The notes beneath the pieces were generated by a model. It did no database searches. It saw only the letters and a list, made by a program, of their open reading frames with translations, and was not told where the DNA came from. Made by a program: the position numbers and the translations under genes. Shown piece after piece: positions 27,179 to 36,700 of a stretch of 64,000 nucleotides of DNA. Each line of letters starts with the position of its first letter. Position 1 is the stretch's first letter. Origin of the DNA: Pseudomonas alkylphenolica (GTDB taxonomy: Bacteria; Pseudomonadota; Gammaproteobacteria; Pseudomonadales; Pseudomonadaceae); NCBI RefSeq assembly GCF_000746525.1, contig NZ_CP009048.1, positions 5,097,501 to 5,161,500 on the forward strand, in the 5' to 3' direction.

Positions 27179-27649
27179 ATGCAAAGCATTGTTCTGCTGC
27201 TGTGGCTTGCCTTGTGCGCTGAACAAGATATGCGTGAGCGCCAGATCGCCAACTCCCTGACCCTCGGCGCGGCGGCCGGCGCCCTGGCCTATTTGTTCAT
27301 GACCGGACACACCTGGATCGGCGCCGACGCCAGCGAAGGCGGCTGGGCACTGGCCATCGTCATGCTCCTGACCCTGCCCGGCTACATGCTCGGCCGCTTT
27401 GGCGCCGGTGATGTGAAGTTACTCGCGGCCCTGGCGCTGGCGACCGATCGCATGTATGTGCTGGGTACCTTCATCGGCGCCGGAATAGCTGTGCTGATCT
27501 GGCTTTCCAGCCGTCGCTGGCTGTGGTCCCTGTTGAGTCAAAAGGTCAAGAACCGCATCAAGCAATTAACTGAGGACTCTGCAAACAAGCAACCCTTTGC
27601 TCCCTTCATACTGGCGGGTTTCGTGCTGGCCAGTGTATGGATCCATTAG
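27179..27649 (+). CDS. type IV (Flp-type) prepilin peptidase
   Basis: 156-residue membrane aspartyl protease of the A24A/TadV (FppA) type. The two catalytic aspartates are in CAEQDMRERQIAN and in the GxGD motif FGAGDVKL, and about six hydrophobic segments are present. The N-terminal methylase domain of PilD is lacking, as in TadV/FppA. It should cleave the leaders of Flp pilins and TadE/F pseudopilins, yet no flp gene is in the window. It is divergent from the TadE/F-like stub and lies 134 bp upstream of the PprB-like gene, as fppA does beside pprB in P. aeruginosa. Confidence 0.85.
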   Translation: MQSIVLLLWLALCAEQDMRERQIANSLTLGAAAGALAYLFMTGHTWIGADASEGGWALAIVMLLTLPGYMLGRFGAGDVKLLAALALATDRMYVLGTFIGAGIAVLIWLSSRRWLWSLLSQKVKNRIKQLTEDSANKQPFAPFILAGFVLASVWIH

Positions 27650-27782
27650 TCGCCCACGCCTGTTTCTAGCTCGTGCATGGCTTGTACATGGGCGCAAAGT
27701 ACGACTACTTTCTAGTGAGTTGACCAGCGATTGCAAGACCCCAGGCTCCGGGAGAGAGGGGCTTCTCAGCAGGGAGTAGCGT

Positions 27783-28565
27783 GTGAACAGGATACTCAGT
27801 GAAGTAAAGGTGTTGGTCGTCGATGGCCAGCCCTTGGTCGTCGAAGAGCTGTGTGAACTTCTCGAGCGCAACGGCTACCGTTGCCTGCCGTGCCTGTCCA
27901 GTAACCAGGCTATCGAAACCTTTGCCGCCGACCCGTCGATCGGCCTGGTGTTGTGCGATCTGCACATGCCGGATTGCGATGGCGTTGAACTGTTCGGCGC
28001 CTTGAAGGTGATTGCCGGGCAACAACGGATTTTCGAGGCGATCATGCTCACTGACCGAGCCGACAAACAGGATGTGATCAGAGCTTTGCGCGCAGGCTTT
28101 GCCGACTACTACCAGAAACCCCTGGACCTGAACGAACTGCTCGAAGGCGTGCAACGCCAGGAGGCCGCACTGCAGGAACAACAGCAATGCCAGCAGCGAC
28201 TGGGCAACCTGAACCAGAAACTGCAGTACCTGGCCGACTCGATCGACGACCTTTACCAAGACCTGGAAAAAGCCCGGGGTCTGGGCGCACACCGTCGCGC
28301 CACAGACGTCGACAGCGAGCCGGTCGCCGAGAACCTTCCAGGCAACTTCGAACAACTGTCACCCCGGCAACTGGAAGTCGCGCGCCTGGTCAGTCAGGGC
28401 AAGACCAACTATCAGATCGCCTGCGAATTGGGCATCACCGAAAACACCGTCAAGCTCTACGTCTCCCAGGTACTGCGCCTGACCCATATGCACAATCGTA
28501 CGCAGCTGGCGCTGGCGCTGTCATCGAGCACTTCGCCACTGCACCTGCGGGTAACGGCGCACTAG
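27783..28565 (+). CDS. pprB: PprB-like LuxR-family response regulator
   Basis: 260 residues. The receiver domain (about 8-125) has LVVDGQPLVVEE, phospho-acceptor D59 in LCDLHMPDCDG and the lysine in YYQKPLDL. A coiled-coil linker (about 128-165) is rich in Q/L/E. The LuxR-type helix-turn-helix is at 193-250 (LSPRQLEVARLVSQGKTNYQ, then ITENTVKLYVSQVLRLTH). This fits PprB, which in P. aeruginosa activates flp-tad-rcp pili and adhesins. The GTG start follows GGGAG. An acidic residue near the first strand is replaced by DG rather than DD, a small deviation from canonical receivers. Confidence 0.75.
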   Translation: MNRILSEVKVLVVDGQPLVVEELCELLERNGYRCLPCLSSNQAIETFAADPSIGLVLCDLHMPDCDGVELFGALKVIAGQQRIFEAIMLTDRADKQDVIRALRAGFADYYQKPLDLNELLEGVQRQEAALQEQQQCQQRLGNLNQKLQYLADSIDDLYQDLEKARGLGAHRRATDVDSEPVAENLPGNFEQLSPRQLEVARLVSQGKTNYQIACELGITENTVKLYVSQVLRLTHMHNRTQLALALSSSTSPLHLRVTAH

Positions 28566-28633
28566 GCCCGTCTCCTGGCTGTGGGCTTCATGAACTGAAC
28601 GGCCTGACCTCTGACCTGTAATGGAAACACACC

Positions 28634-29044
28634 ATGCCAAGCTCCTCTCTGCGCGAACAGATTCTCCTGGTGGATGACGAAGAGGAGGCGTTGCTGGAAC
28701 TTGCCGAACTGCTTGAGGCCGAGGGCTTTCGCTGCCACACCGCCACCTCGGTAAAACTCGCCCTGCAGCAGCTCACCCGCCACCCGGATATGGCCCTGGT
28801 GATCACCGACCTGCGTATGCCGGAAGACAGTGGCATTTCACTGATCAAGCGCCTGCGTGAGCACACTGCCCGCCAGCACTTGCCGGTGATCGCCACCTCC
28901 AGTCATGCCGACATGGACGACATCAGTGACCTGCTACGCCCGCAGGTGCTGGACCTGTTTCGCAAACCGATCTATCACATCCGTCTGCTGGAAACCCTGG
29001 ATAACCTCTTTCCCAAGCCACGCTGCATCGGGTCAACTGATTGA
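28634..29044 (+). CDS. single-domain response regulator (receiver only)
   Basis: 136 residues, a lone CheY-like receiver. It has ILLVDDEEEALL, phospho-acceptor D59 in VITDLRMPEDSG, the switch threonine in VIATSSHAD and the lysine in LFRKPIYH. No output domain. It follows the PprB-like gene by 68 bp and ends in a REP pair. It may pass phosphate within, or sense, the same sensor circuit as PprB, by inference from position only; no kinase gene is adjacent. Confidence 0.85.
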   Translation: MPSSSLREQILLVDDEEEALLELAELLEAEGFRCHTATSVKLALQQLTRHPDMALVITDLRMPEDSGISLIKRLREHTARQHLPVIATSSHADMDDISDLLRPQVLDLFRKPIYHIRLLETLDNLFPKPRCIGSTD

Positions 29045-29103
29045 TCGCGGGGCAAGCCAGCTCCCACCAGTGGGGAGCCTGTGGGAGCGGGCTTGCCCCG
29101 CGA
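29044..29103. repeat. REP pair (inverted)
   Basis: ATCGCGGGGCAAGCC and GGGAGCGGGCTTGCCCCGCGAT face each other with CTCCCACCAGTGGGGAG between, forming a cruciform in the short convergent gap between the receiver gene and the TpsB gene. Confidence 0.85.
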
Positions 29104-30768
29104 TTACAGCTGAAAGCTGAAGCTCAAGGTAAAACGCGGCTGCCGGTCGAGGCTGTCGAGGGCGATGTCCGACATCGGTTTGGCCGCTTCCAGGGAAATG
29201 CTGTAGTAGCGTGCATCGCCAACGCGCACCCCCAGCGCTGTCGAAGACAAGCGTGAGTCGCGAATTTCAAGCTCGTTGAACCAGCTGCGCGCGGCATCCA
29301 CTACCACATAGGGCTGCACCCGCTTGAACCAGTGGCCATCGCTGCTGAAACTGTAGTTCAGCTCATATGCCACACCCCAGCCCTTGTCACCCGAAGCCTG
29401 ATCGGCGGGATAACCACGGCCGAAACTCTGGCCGCCAAATACTGCACGCTCGCTGTCCGGCAAACTGTCGTTGCTCCAGTTCAGCGCCGCCGAAATCACA
29501 CCCTGCCAATGATCGAAATAGCGATCACTCTGCAACCCGGACACCCGCAGACGCAGAAAGTCCAAGTCGACATCGCTGTCGGTGTTCGCCCCCAGGTAAT
29601 CTATGCCCTGGTAGGCGCCGACACTGAGGATGCGCAATTGCCGGGGATCGGTCTGGCGCCAGTCGCCTTCGAAGGCCAGGGCGCGCAGGTCGGTGCGGCT
29701 CCGACTCTTGAATGCAGTGTCGACAGCCTGATAATCGGTGTCGTCACTCACTGCGTAGAGACGCCCGGCAACGTTGAGCCACTCCTCGGGGGAAGCCGTC
29801 ACGACCTGGCTCAGGCCAATCGAATAGCGCTCATGCTCACGATGCTGCTTGAGGTCGGTGCCGTTGTTCAGGCGAACCAGAGCGCCTGGATCACTGCGGT
29901 AGCGCGTGGCCGACAGGTTCAGCTGACTGCCTTCGCTGTCCAGGTACTGGGCATAGTCCAGGCGGTAGTAATGCTCATGCTCATCACCGGGAGGAAACAG
30001 CGCAGTGAAGCTCACTTGCTCGACCAGCGCAGTCTGCGCATTGCTGCTGACAGCCAGCAGCGCCTGCGGGTCCTCGCGGTTGCCATCGCTGAGATTCAGC
30101 GTCGAGCTGAAGGGCTGGCGCGAAGCCTGAACAACCAAGGTGCTCGCACCATTGGCGTCGCCAGGCGGCACCTGGGCCTGCAATGTAACGCCAGGCACCC
30201 GGCTCATCAGGGCGGTATAGCGTTGCAAGGTCTTGTGTGTGAGCGGGCGCTCGGCCTTGAGTTTGCTCGCTAGCGTGTGCAGATAGGCGGATGCCGGTCC
30301 GATATCACCTTGCAGTTCATAGTCGCGAATGTAGCCCTCGGCCAGCACCACCTGCACACGCCCATCGGCAAAGTCCTGTGGCGGCAGGTACGCGTAGGAC
30401 AACAGGTAACCATCCTGCTGATAACGCCGGGTCAGGCGCTGGGTGGCTTCGACCAACTCACCCAGGGTGATCTCGCGATTGACCAGTTCCTGATAATTGT
30501 CCCGCAGGTCGCTCAGCGGATAGAGGGTGCCACCGACAAAACGCACCTTGTGCAACAGGATCCGCGTGTTCATCGGCAGTTGCAGCGGCGGTGCTGCGGG
30601 GGTGGCTACATGCAAGGCCGGCGTGTCGGGGCGATAGCTGTCGGCGGGCAGGTTTGGCGCCGGCAGGCTGCGTTCGACTTCATTGCTATCGAGAAACACT
30701 GGCAGCGATCCGGCGCTCAGCCCGCTTGCCCAAGAAAGACTGAGAACCGCGACGGCCAACGGACGCAT
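29104..30768 (-). CDS. two-partner secretion transporter (TpsB, ShlB/FhaC/HecB family)
   Basis: 554 residues. A signal peptide (MRPLAVAVLSLSWASGLSAG) is followed by a proline-rich linker and then POTRA domains (about 65-225: HKVRFVGGTLYPLSDL and DGYLLSYAYLPPQDFADG). A 16-strand barrel ends in the canonical terminal aromatic-flanked motif FTLSFSFQL. The inward loop signature FGRGYP matches the conserved TpsB RGF/RGY motif. It exports a partner TpsA exoprotein across the outer membrane. I chose the ATG at 30768 (GGAG six bases upstream) rather than 30780. No TpsA gene is present in the window. Confidence 0.88.
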   Translation of the reverse strand: MRPLAVAVLSLSWASGLSAGSLPVFLDSNEVERSLPAPNLPADSYRPDTPALHVATPAAPPLQLPMNTRILLHKVRFVGGTLYPLSDLRDNYQELVNREITLGELVEATQRLTRRYQQDGYLLSYAYLPPQDFADGRVQVVLAEGYIRDYELQGDIGPASAYLHTLASKLKAERPLTHKTLQRYTALMSRVPGVTLQAQVPPGDANGASTLVVQASRQPFSSTLNLSDGNREDPQALLAVSSNAQTALVEQVSFTALFPPGDEHEHYYRLDYAQYLDSEGSQLNLSATRYRSDPGALVRLNNGTDLKQHREHERYSIGLSQVVTASPEEWLNVAGRLYAVSDDTDYQAVDTAFKSRSRTDLRALAFEGDWRQTDPRQLRILSVGAYQGIDYLGANTDSDVDLDFLRLRVSGLQSDRYFDHWQGVISAALNWSNDSLPDSERAVFGGQSFGRGYPADQASGDKGWGVAYELNYSFSSDGHWFKRVQPYVVVDAARSWFNELEIRDSRLSSTALGVRVGDARYYSISLEAAKPMSDIALDSLDRQPRFTLSFSFQL

Positions 30769-30886
30769 TTGACGCTCCATGATCCCGACAGATACAAGAG
30801 CACCAAGACGGCTCCCTCGTCTGGTTCAAGCGTAGGTGGTGTGCGCATCGTCGTCTAATCAGAATGGCGGCTGCCATGCAGCCCGT

Positions 30887-33220
30887 TCATTCATTGATCT
30901 GAAACTCGACCCGCGCGGTCTGGCCGCTCTCATCCAGCGCGCTCAATTCCACCCGCCCGCTCTGCTCGAAGCGAGCGCTCAAGTACTCCTGGCCCTGCGA
31001 CTCACCCAGCGGCGCGCCATTGAGGAACCACCAGCGCCGACCACTGCCGCCCAGCGCGGAAACCTCAAGACGCAACGGTTCGCTGCTGGTGGCCGGACGG
31101 CGCAGTTGATCGCCCTGGCGCACGCCGACGATGGACAGCGGCGGTGCGGTAGCCGGCACCTGTGGTGGGCAGTGCGGATCAACCGGGGGCAGCCGCGCTT
31201 CGCGACGTTCCACGCGGGGCAACCAGGGTTCCAGCGGCGCCGGCCACAAGGCAACCTCCCTGGCCTGGGCCCCTGGGCAACTGGCATCCACCCGCTGTCC
31301 TTGGGTGTTGACCCAGACCGTTTCGCGCAAGCCGACGCTCAAGGGCTGGTCGGCCGCCTGCAAGGTTGGCGGCGTGGTGCCATCCAGGGTCCAGGCAAAA
31401 CGCTGACGCCGGCAATTGCTGTCCTGGCGGGCCAGCGGTTGACCCAGCGGCCAGCAGATCGCGGCCACCCCGACATTCTCCGGCACCGCGGCCACCGGCA
31501 CGGCAATGCCGCGCTGGCTGTCACGGTTGCTCAGCACATCATGGACCTGCAGCATCAACGGTGCCGCCGAAGCCAGGCCGAACTGTCCGGGCACCGGGGT
31601 GCCATCCGGACGACCGATCCAGATACCGATCAGATAGCGCGGCCCGACGCCAATCGACCAGGCATCGCGAAAGCCATAGCTGGTTCCGGTCTTCCAGGCC
31701 AGCAGCGGACGCTGTACCAGTTCAGCATGCGGATCACGGTCCGGGCGCGCCTGGCCACTGAGAATGCGCCGGATGATCCAGGCGCTACCTGGCGACAGCA
31801 GCCGGTGTTCGAGCAGTGGTGCGTCCGGCTGCAAGCGCATGGGCGCACTCATTCCACCGCGTGACAGCGCACCGTAACCGGCCACCAGGTCTTCCAGGCG
31901 ACTGCCAGCGCCGCCCAGGATCAGCGACAGGTTCGGCTCGGCCAGCGGTGGCAGGGTCAACGGCACGCCGCCATTGCGCATTTGCGCGGCAAAGCGCTTG
32001 GGACCATAGGCTTCCAGCAACTGCACCGCCGGCAGATTGAGCGACAGCGCCAAGGCGGAACTGGCCGCCACCGGGCCGCTGAAGCCCATGGAGAAGTTCC
32101 CCGGGCGATAATCGCCGTAGCGTCTGGGCACGTCCTGCAGCAAGGATTCGGAATGAATCAGGCCATCGTCCATGGCCATGCCATAGAGAAAAGGCTTGAG
32201 GGTCGAACCGGGGGAGCGCAGCGCGGTGATCATGTCGACATGCCCGAAACGGCGTTCATCATTCAGATCGACCGAGCCAAGGTAAGCGCGTACCGCCATG
32301 GTCTGCGCCTCCACCACCAGGATCGCCGCCGAGGTGCGCTCGGGCAGGCGGGCGCGCCACCCAAGCAGCAAGTCTTCCAGGCGCCGCTGCAGCGCGGCAT
32401 CGACAGTGGTGCGGATCAGCGGCGGACTGTGCGGCCGGTTCAGGCGTCGCGCCAGCAACGGTGCCAGCGCAGGCTCCTGACGCGGTGCCAGTAACAATGG
32501 CTCTTCCATCGCCTCAATGACGCGTTGCTGCGGCCATACCTGGTACTCGGCCAGGCGCTTGAGCACTTTGTCGCGGGCCACTTGCGCGCGGGCCGGGTGA
32601 CGGTCCGGGCGCAAGCGGCTCGGCGCCTGGGGCAGTACTGCGAGCATGGCTGCTTCAGACGGGGTCAGGTGTTGCGGTGATTTGCCCAGGTAGGCCCAGC
32701 TGGCCGCTGCCACGCCCTGCAAGGTACCGCCGAACGGCGCGCGATTGAGGTAGATTTCCAGAATCTGCGCCTTGCTCAGGTGCCACTCCAGCTGGGCGGT
32801 GCGCCACAACTGACGCAGCTTGCCAGGCACCGTGCGCGAATGCGGATCGAGCAGACGCGCGACCTGCATCGACAGGGTACTGCCGCCCGACAGCACCCGC
32901 CCGCCGCGCAGGTTTTGCCAGGCAGCACGGACCAGGGCCAACGGATTGACCCCTGGATGCTGGTAGAACCAGCGATCCTCGTAGGTCAGCAGCGCCTGCA
33001 GATAATAGGGCGATACCTGATCGGCACTGACCGGATACCGCCAGACCCCATCGGCATCGGCGAAACGCCACAACGGCGTGCCGTCCTCGGCCAGCACCAC
33101 GCGCGCCAGGTCATCGGCCGGCAGCGGCAAAGGCCACAGGCGGTCGGCAGCCCACAACAGCGCGCCGCACAACAGCACGACAGCCGATACGACGCTCAGG
33201 CGTTTAGCTAAGATGGGCAT
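30887..33220 (-). CDS. pbpC: penicillin-binding protein 1C
   Basis: 777 residues. An N-terminal anchor (about 10-25) is followed by the glycosyltransferase-51 domain with YEDRWFYQHPGVN (E81) and GGSTLSMQVARLLD. The transpeptidase domain has S339-K342 in GSTLKPF, SLN in LSLNLPAV and KTGTSYG. A C-terminal bipartite PBP1C domain ends the protein. The enzyme polymerises and may cross-link peptidoglycan in the periplasm. The start at 33220 follows GGAGG by seven bases; a longer reading frame upstream has no such site. As in E. coli, where pbpC adjoins yfhM, an alpha-2-macroglobulin gene is nearby. Confidence 0.93.
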   Translation of the reverse strand: MPILAKRLSVVSAVVLLCGALLWAADRLWPLPLPADDLARVVLAEDGTPLWRFADADGVWRYPVSADQVSPYYLQALLTYEDRWFYQHPGVNPLALVRAAWQNLRGGRVLSGGSTLSMQVARLLDPHSRTVPGKLRQLWRTAQLEWHLSKAQILEIYLNRAPFGGTLQGVAAASWAYLGKSPQHLTPSEAAMLAVLPQAPSRLRPDRHPARAQVARDKVLKRLAEYQVWPQQRVIEAMEEPLLLAPRQEPALAPLLARRLNRPHSPPLIRTTVDAALQRRLEDLLLGWRARLPERTSAAILVVEAQTMAVRAYLGSVDLNDERRFGHVDMITALRSPGSTLKPFLYGMAMDDGLIHSESLLQDVPRRYGDYRPGNFSMGFSGPVAASSALALSLNLPAVQLLEAYGPKRFAAQMRNGGVPLTLPPLAEPNLSLILGGAGSRLEDLVAGYGALSRGGMSAPMRLQPDAPLLEHRLLSPGSAWIIRRILSGQARPDRDPHAELVQRPLLAWKTGTSYGFRDAWSIGVGPRYLIGIWIGRPDGTPVPGQFGLASAAPLMLQVHDVLSNRDSQRGIAVPVAAVPENVGVAAICWPLGQPLARQDSNCRRQRFAWTLDGTTPPTLQAADQPLSVGLRETVWVNTQGQRVDASCPGAQAREVALWPAPLEPWLPRVERREARLPPVDPHCPPQVPATAPPLSIVGVRQGDQLRRPATSSEPLRLEVSALGGSGRRWWFLNGAPLGESQGQEYLSARFEQSGRVELSALDESGQTARVEFQINE

Positions 33221-33324
33221 CAGGCCTCCGAGTCGCTGGCGATGGACAGGGAACCGAGCAGGCCAATACACAGCCAAAGGTTTGGCAACGGCCAACGAGC
33301 CGATACGATCATCAGGAAGCAACT

Positions 33325-33618
33325 ATGCATGTAGAAGGTTTTTTCGAGTGGCTCGGCCAGGCGTTGGGGGCACTGATCCGCTTTGTCGTCGATGGCCTGA
33401 GCGGTTTGTTCAACCTGCTGGCCAACGCCGGTGGCAACTTCATCGATGGCCTGGCGCGCACATTGGGCATGGACACCTCGCTGGTCAGCATCGTTGCCCT
33501 GATCATCGGCTTGATGCTGCTGTACTCGGCCATCCGTGCCTTCATGCGTGCCTCGATCATCCTCGGCATCATCTGGCTGGTGCTGGGGTTGTGGGTGCTG
33601 AGCTGGATCATTCACTGA
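33325..33618 (+). CDS. 97-residue membrane protein of unknown function
   Basis: Two hydrophobic stretches, one amphipathic at residues 10-38 (LGALIRFVVDGLSGLFNLLA) and one strong at 50-93 (LVSIVALIIGLMLLYSAIRA, then IILGIIWLVLGLWVLSWI). It reads on the strand opposite to pbpC and the alpha-2-macroglobulin gene between which it lies. I do not recognise a named family. Codon use is like its neighbours, and the ATG lies 104 bp from the divergent pbpC start. A membrane-associated role related to the envelope genes around it is only a guess. Confidence 0.78.
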   Translation: MHVEGFFEWLGQALGALIRFVVDGLSGLFNLLANAGGNFIDGLARTLGMDTSLVSIVALIIGLMLLYSAIRAFMRASIILGIIWLVLGLWVLSWIIH

Positions 33619-33625
33619 CGGTGGG

Positions 33626-33697
33626 TGGGAGCGGGCTTGCCCCGCGATTGCGTTGTGTCAGTCACATCGCATCGCGGGGCAAGCCCGCTCCTACCAG
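33626..33697. repeat. REP pair (inverted)
   Basis: TGGGAGCGGGCTTGCCCCGCGAT with an inverted partner across an 18-base spacer, placed between the convergent 97-residue gene and the alpha-2-macroglobulin gene. The fold-back could end both transcripts. Confidence 0.88.
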
Positions 33698-33702
33698 TCC
33701 CT

Positions 33703-36700
33703 TCAACGGCCCTTGATCACCATCTCACCTGCCGATTCACCCACCGACTGCAGGTTCGGTCGATACATCGATTCCACCTGCGGCGGCGGCACCCGATAGG
33801 TACCCGGGGTCACTGCACGCGCCAGATACAGCAAGTGCGTAGTGCCGTAGCTGTCCACAGGCAGCGCCGCGACATAACGATCATCACGGAACTCCTGGTG
33901 CACAACGTTGGCGTTCTGCATCGAGTCGCGCCACTGTTTGACCGCACTGCTGGCGTTGTCCAGGCTCGCCGCGCTCTGCGCCAGGTTCTGGTTTTCCAGC
34001 TCGAGACCGGCAGGCAGCAGGTCGACCACCAGCGCATCCGGTACCCGGGACGTAGCAGTCACGGCCAGGTGCACCAGCACCAGATCACCACTCTTGAGCG
34101 CACGGATATCCAGAGTCCGACCGTTCAAACCCAGGTACTCACGACGAATGTTCATGCCGGAGTTGCTTGGCGCCGGGGCGTAGCGTGGGTAACCGGACAG
34201 GGTCAGTTGCTGATACAAGGTGTCGCTGCCCTGATTCTGCACCGTCAGCGGCGAAGCCAGCAGTGGCCCTTCCAGTTTCAGGCCCGATTGCGCGCTGTCC
34301 AGGTCACGCAGTTCGCCCGCACTGTCCAGACGCGCCGACCACTTGCCTTCCGGTTTGTTCAGCAAGCCGCGGCCGGCGAGGAACAAGGCGTTGCGTTCCT
34401 GGGTCGACAACCACTGGCTGGCCGCGACCTGGTCGGACAACTGGAACAGCCGTTGATCCAGCTGGGTGCTGGCCAGGTTGTTCTCTTCGAGCAAGGCCAG
34501 GATCAAGGCCTGGTCGCGCACCGGGCTGCCGTAGTCGCCTAGCCAGTCCTTGTCGTTGCGACTGACCGCCAGGCCCGCTTGCAAGGCTTGCTGGGCGCGG
34601 GGTTTGTCACCCATTTTTTCCAGGGCGATGGCCAACTGCACCAAAGGCAAGCCGGAGCGAGCATCACTGCGCCGCTCGAACAGGCTACGCAGCGCACCCA
34701 GCGGCGCCTGCTGCGTGCGGGCCAGCACCAGAGCGGCATAAGCCTGCACGGCAAAACGGCTGTGCTCGGCGTTATTGCTGTAGTTCACCTCAATCAGGTT
34801 GCGCTCCTGCAGATAGCGCAGCAGGCGCTCGCTGGCTTTCTTCAGGGCATCGGCAGGCACCGCATAGCCCTGCTCGCGAGCCCGCAGCAGGAAATCGGTG
34901 ACATAGGCCGTCAGCCAGTACTCCTCCTCGGAATCCGAACTCCACAGGCCGAAGCTGCCGTTGTAGCGCTGCATGCCCAGCAGGTGTTCGATGCCCATCT
35001 CGATCTTGCGCTTGCGCACCTCGGCGGGCTCGCCAGTGATGCCCAGACGCTTGAGGGTCGCGGCATCGGCATACAACGAGGGATACAGACCACTGGTGGT
35101 CTGCTCCAGGCAGCCATAAGGGTAGGCTTCCAGGGCGCGGATCTGTTCGGCCAGGTTCAGCGGCGGACGGCTGGACAAAGCCAGCATCGCCTCCAGACCG
35201 GCCGGCTCGAATGCGGCCAGGTCAGCCTCCGGCAGGCTCCACGGTTGATCGTTAAGCGCCACCCGGTAGTGCTTGAGCATGGCCGGGTAGGCCGGACGCA
35301 CGCCCAGGGTCCATTCGCGGCTGAAGGCTGTGGCCGTCTCACCCGGCAGTTGCAGCCCCAGCACCTCGACCTTGACCTTGCCCTGGCCCAGACCACCGTT
35401 GGCCTGCACCGGTACCAGCAGGGTGACACGCTTGCCCTGGGTCAGTTCGAGGGTTTGCTCGGCTGCGCGCATAAGGCTCAACTGGCCTTCGGTGCTCAGG
35501 CGCACGTTGAGTTTTTGCGCCTGCCCGGACAGGTTCGAGACATCCAGCGCCAAGGTAGTGCTGTCACCACCGGCGAGGAAGCGCGGTGCCGACAGCTCGG
35601 CGATCAATGGCGCAGCGACCACGGTCTTGCCTTCAGCCACGCCATAGCGCTCATCGGTCCAGGCCTGGGCCATCAGGCGCAGTTCACCGTTGAAGTCGGG
35701 GATATCGACACTGGCCTCGCCTTCGCCGTTTTCGTTGAGGGTCACCGGCGCGCTCTGCTGGGCGACGATGGTGACGCTGGTGTTCGGTCGTTTGCCACCC
35801 TTGGCCATCGCCGCATCACCACCGAAAGCCAGGCTGGCCAGACGGCCCTGACCGGCTTCGATCAACTGGCCATAGATGTCCAGCTGGTCGGCGCCGTAAG
35901 CCTTGCGGCCGAACATGCCGGTGAACGGGTCCGGCGTCGTGTAGTCGGTGATATTGAGAATGCCCACGTCCACCGCCGCCAGCAGCACATGCACCTGCTT
36001 AGGCACACTGCCGTCGGCATTGCGGGCCTGGACCTTGACCGTCAACGGCTGCTTGGGACGCATCTTTTCCGGCGCGCTGAGGGTCACCGCCAGTTTGCGT
36101 TCGGCACGGTCCAGCGGCAGGTGCAGCACCCCGACCGCACGCTTGGGCGTGGCGTTGACCTTGCGCTCGCCCGGACGAATCACCAGGGCGCTGACATACA
36201 GGTCATGGCGCGCCCATTTACGGTCGAGGTTGATGGCGAAGGTCTTGCCTTCGGCCGGCACGTCGATCTCCTGCCACCACAGCGGTCCTTCACTGGATTC
36301 GACCATCAGGTAACCGGTACCGGCCGCAGGTGGCGTGACCGTAACGTTGGCGGTAGCGCCATCGGCGTAGGACGGTTTGTCCAGGGCCAGCTTGACCTGG
36401 TCCGGACGCACGGCACCGCCGTCGGCGTTGTCCTGGGCACGGTAGCCGGCCCAGAAGCGCGCGCTGGAGACCAGGCCGGTCTGCGGGTCTTCGACCTCGA
36501 CACGGTACGGGCCCCACTCAACCTGGAAGGTCAGCTTGGCGGTCGAGCCCGCCTTGATGTTGACCGTCTCTTCACTCTGGGTCAGGAACTTCTCGTTGAA
36601 GTTGTAGCTCCAGCCGTCACTTTGCGAGTAGTTCCAGTAGTAGTCACGGCGCTCGCGAATCAAGCGCACCTTGAGGCCGTTGACCGCCAGCTTGTTGCCG

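Noticed and set aside
28634..29044. Second domain of a hybrid kinase or anti-sigma regulator
   Set aside because: The frame begins and ends as a lone receiver with its own start, and no adjoining kinase frame exists.
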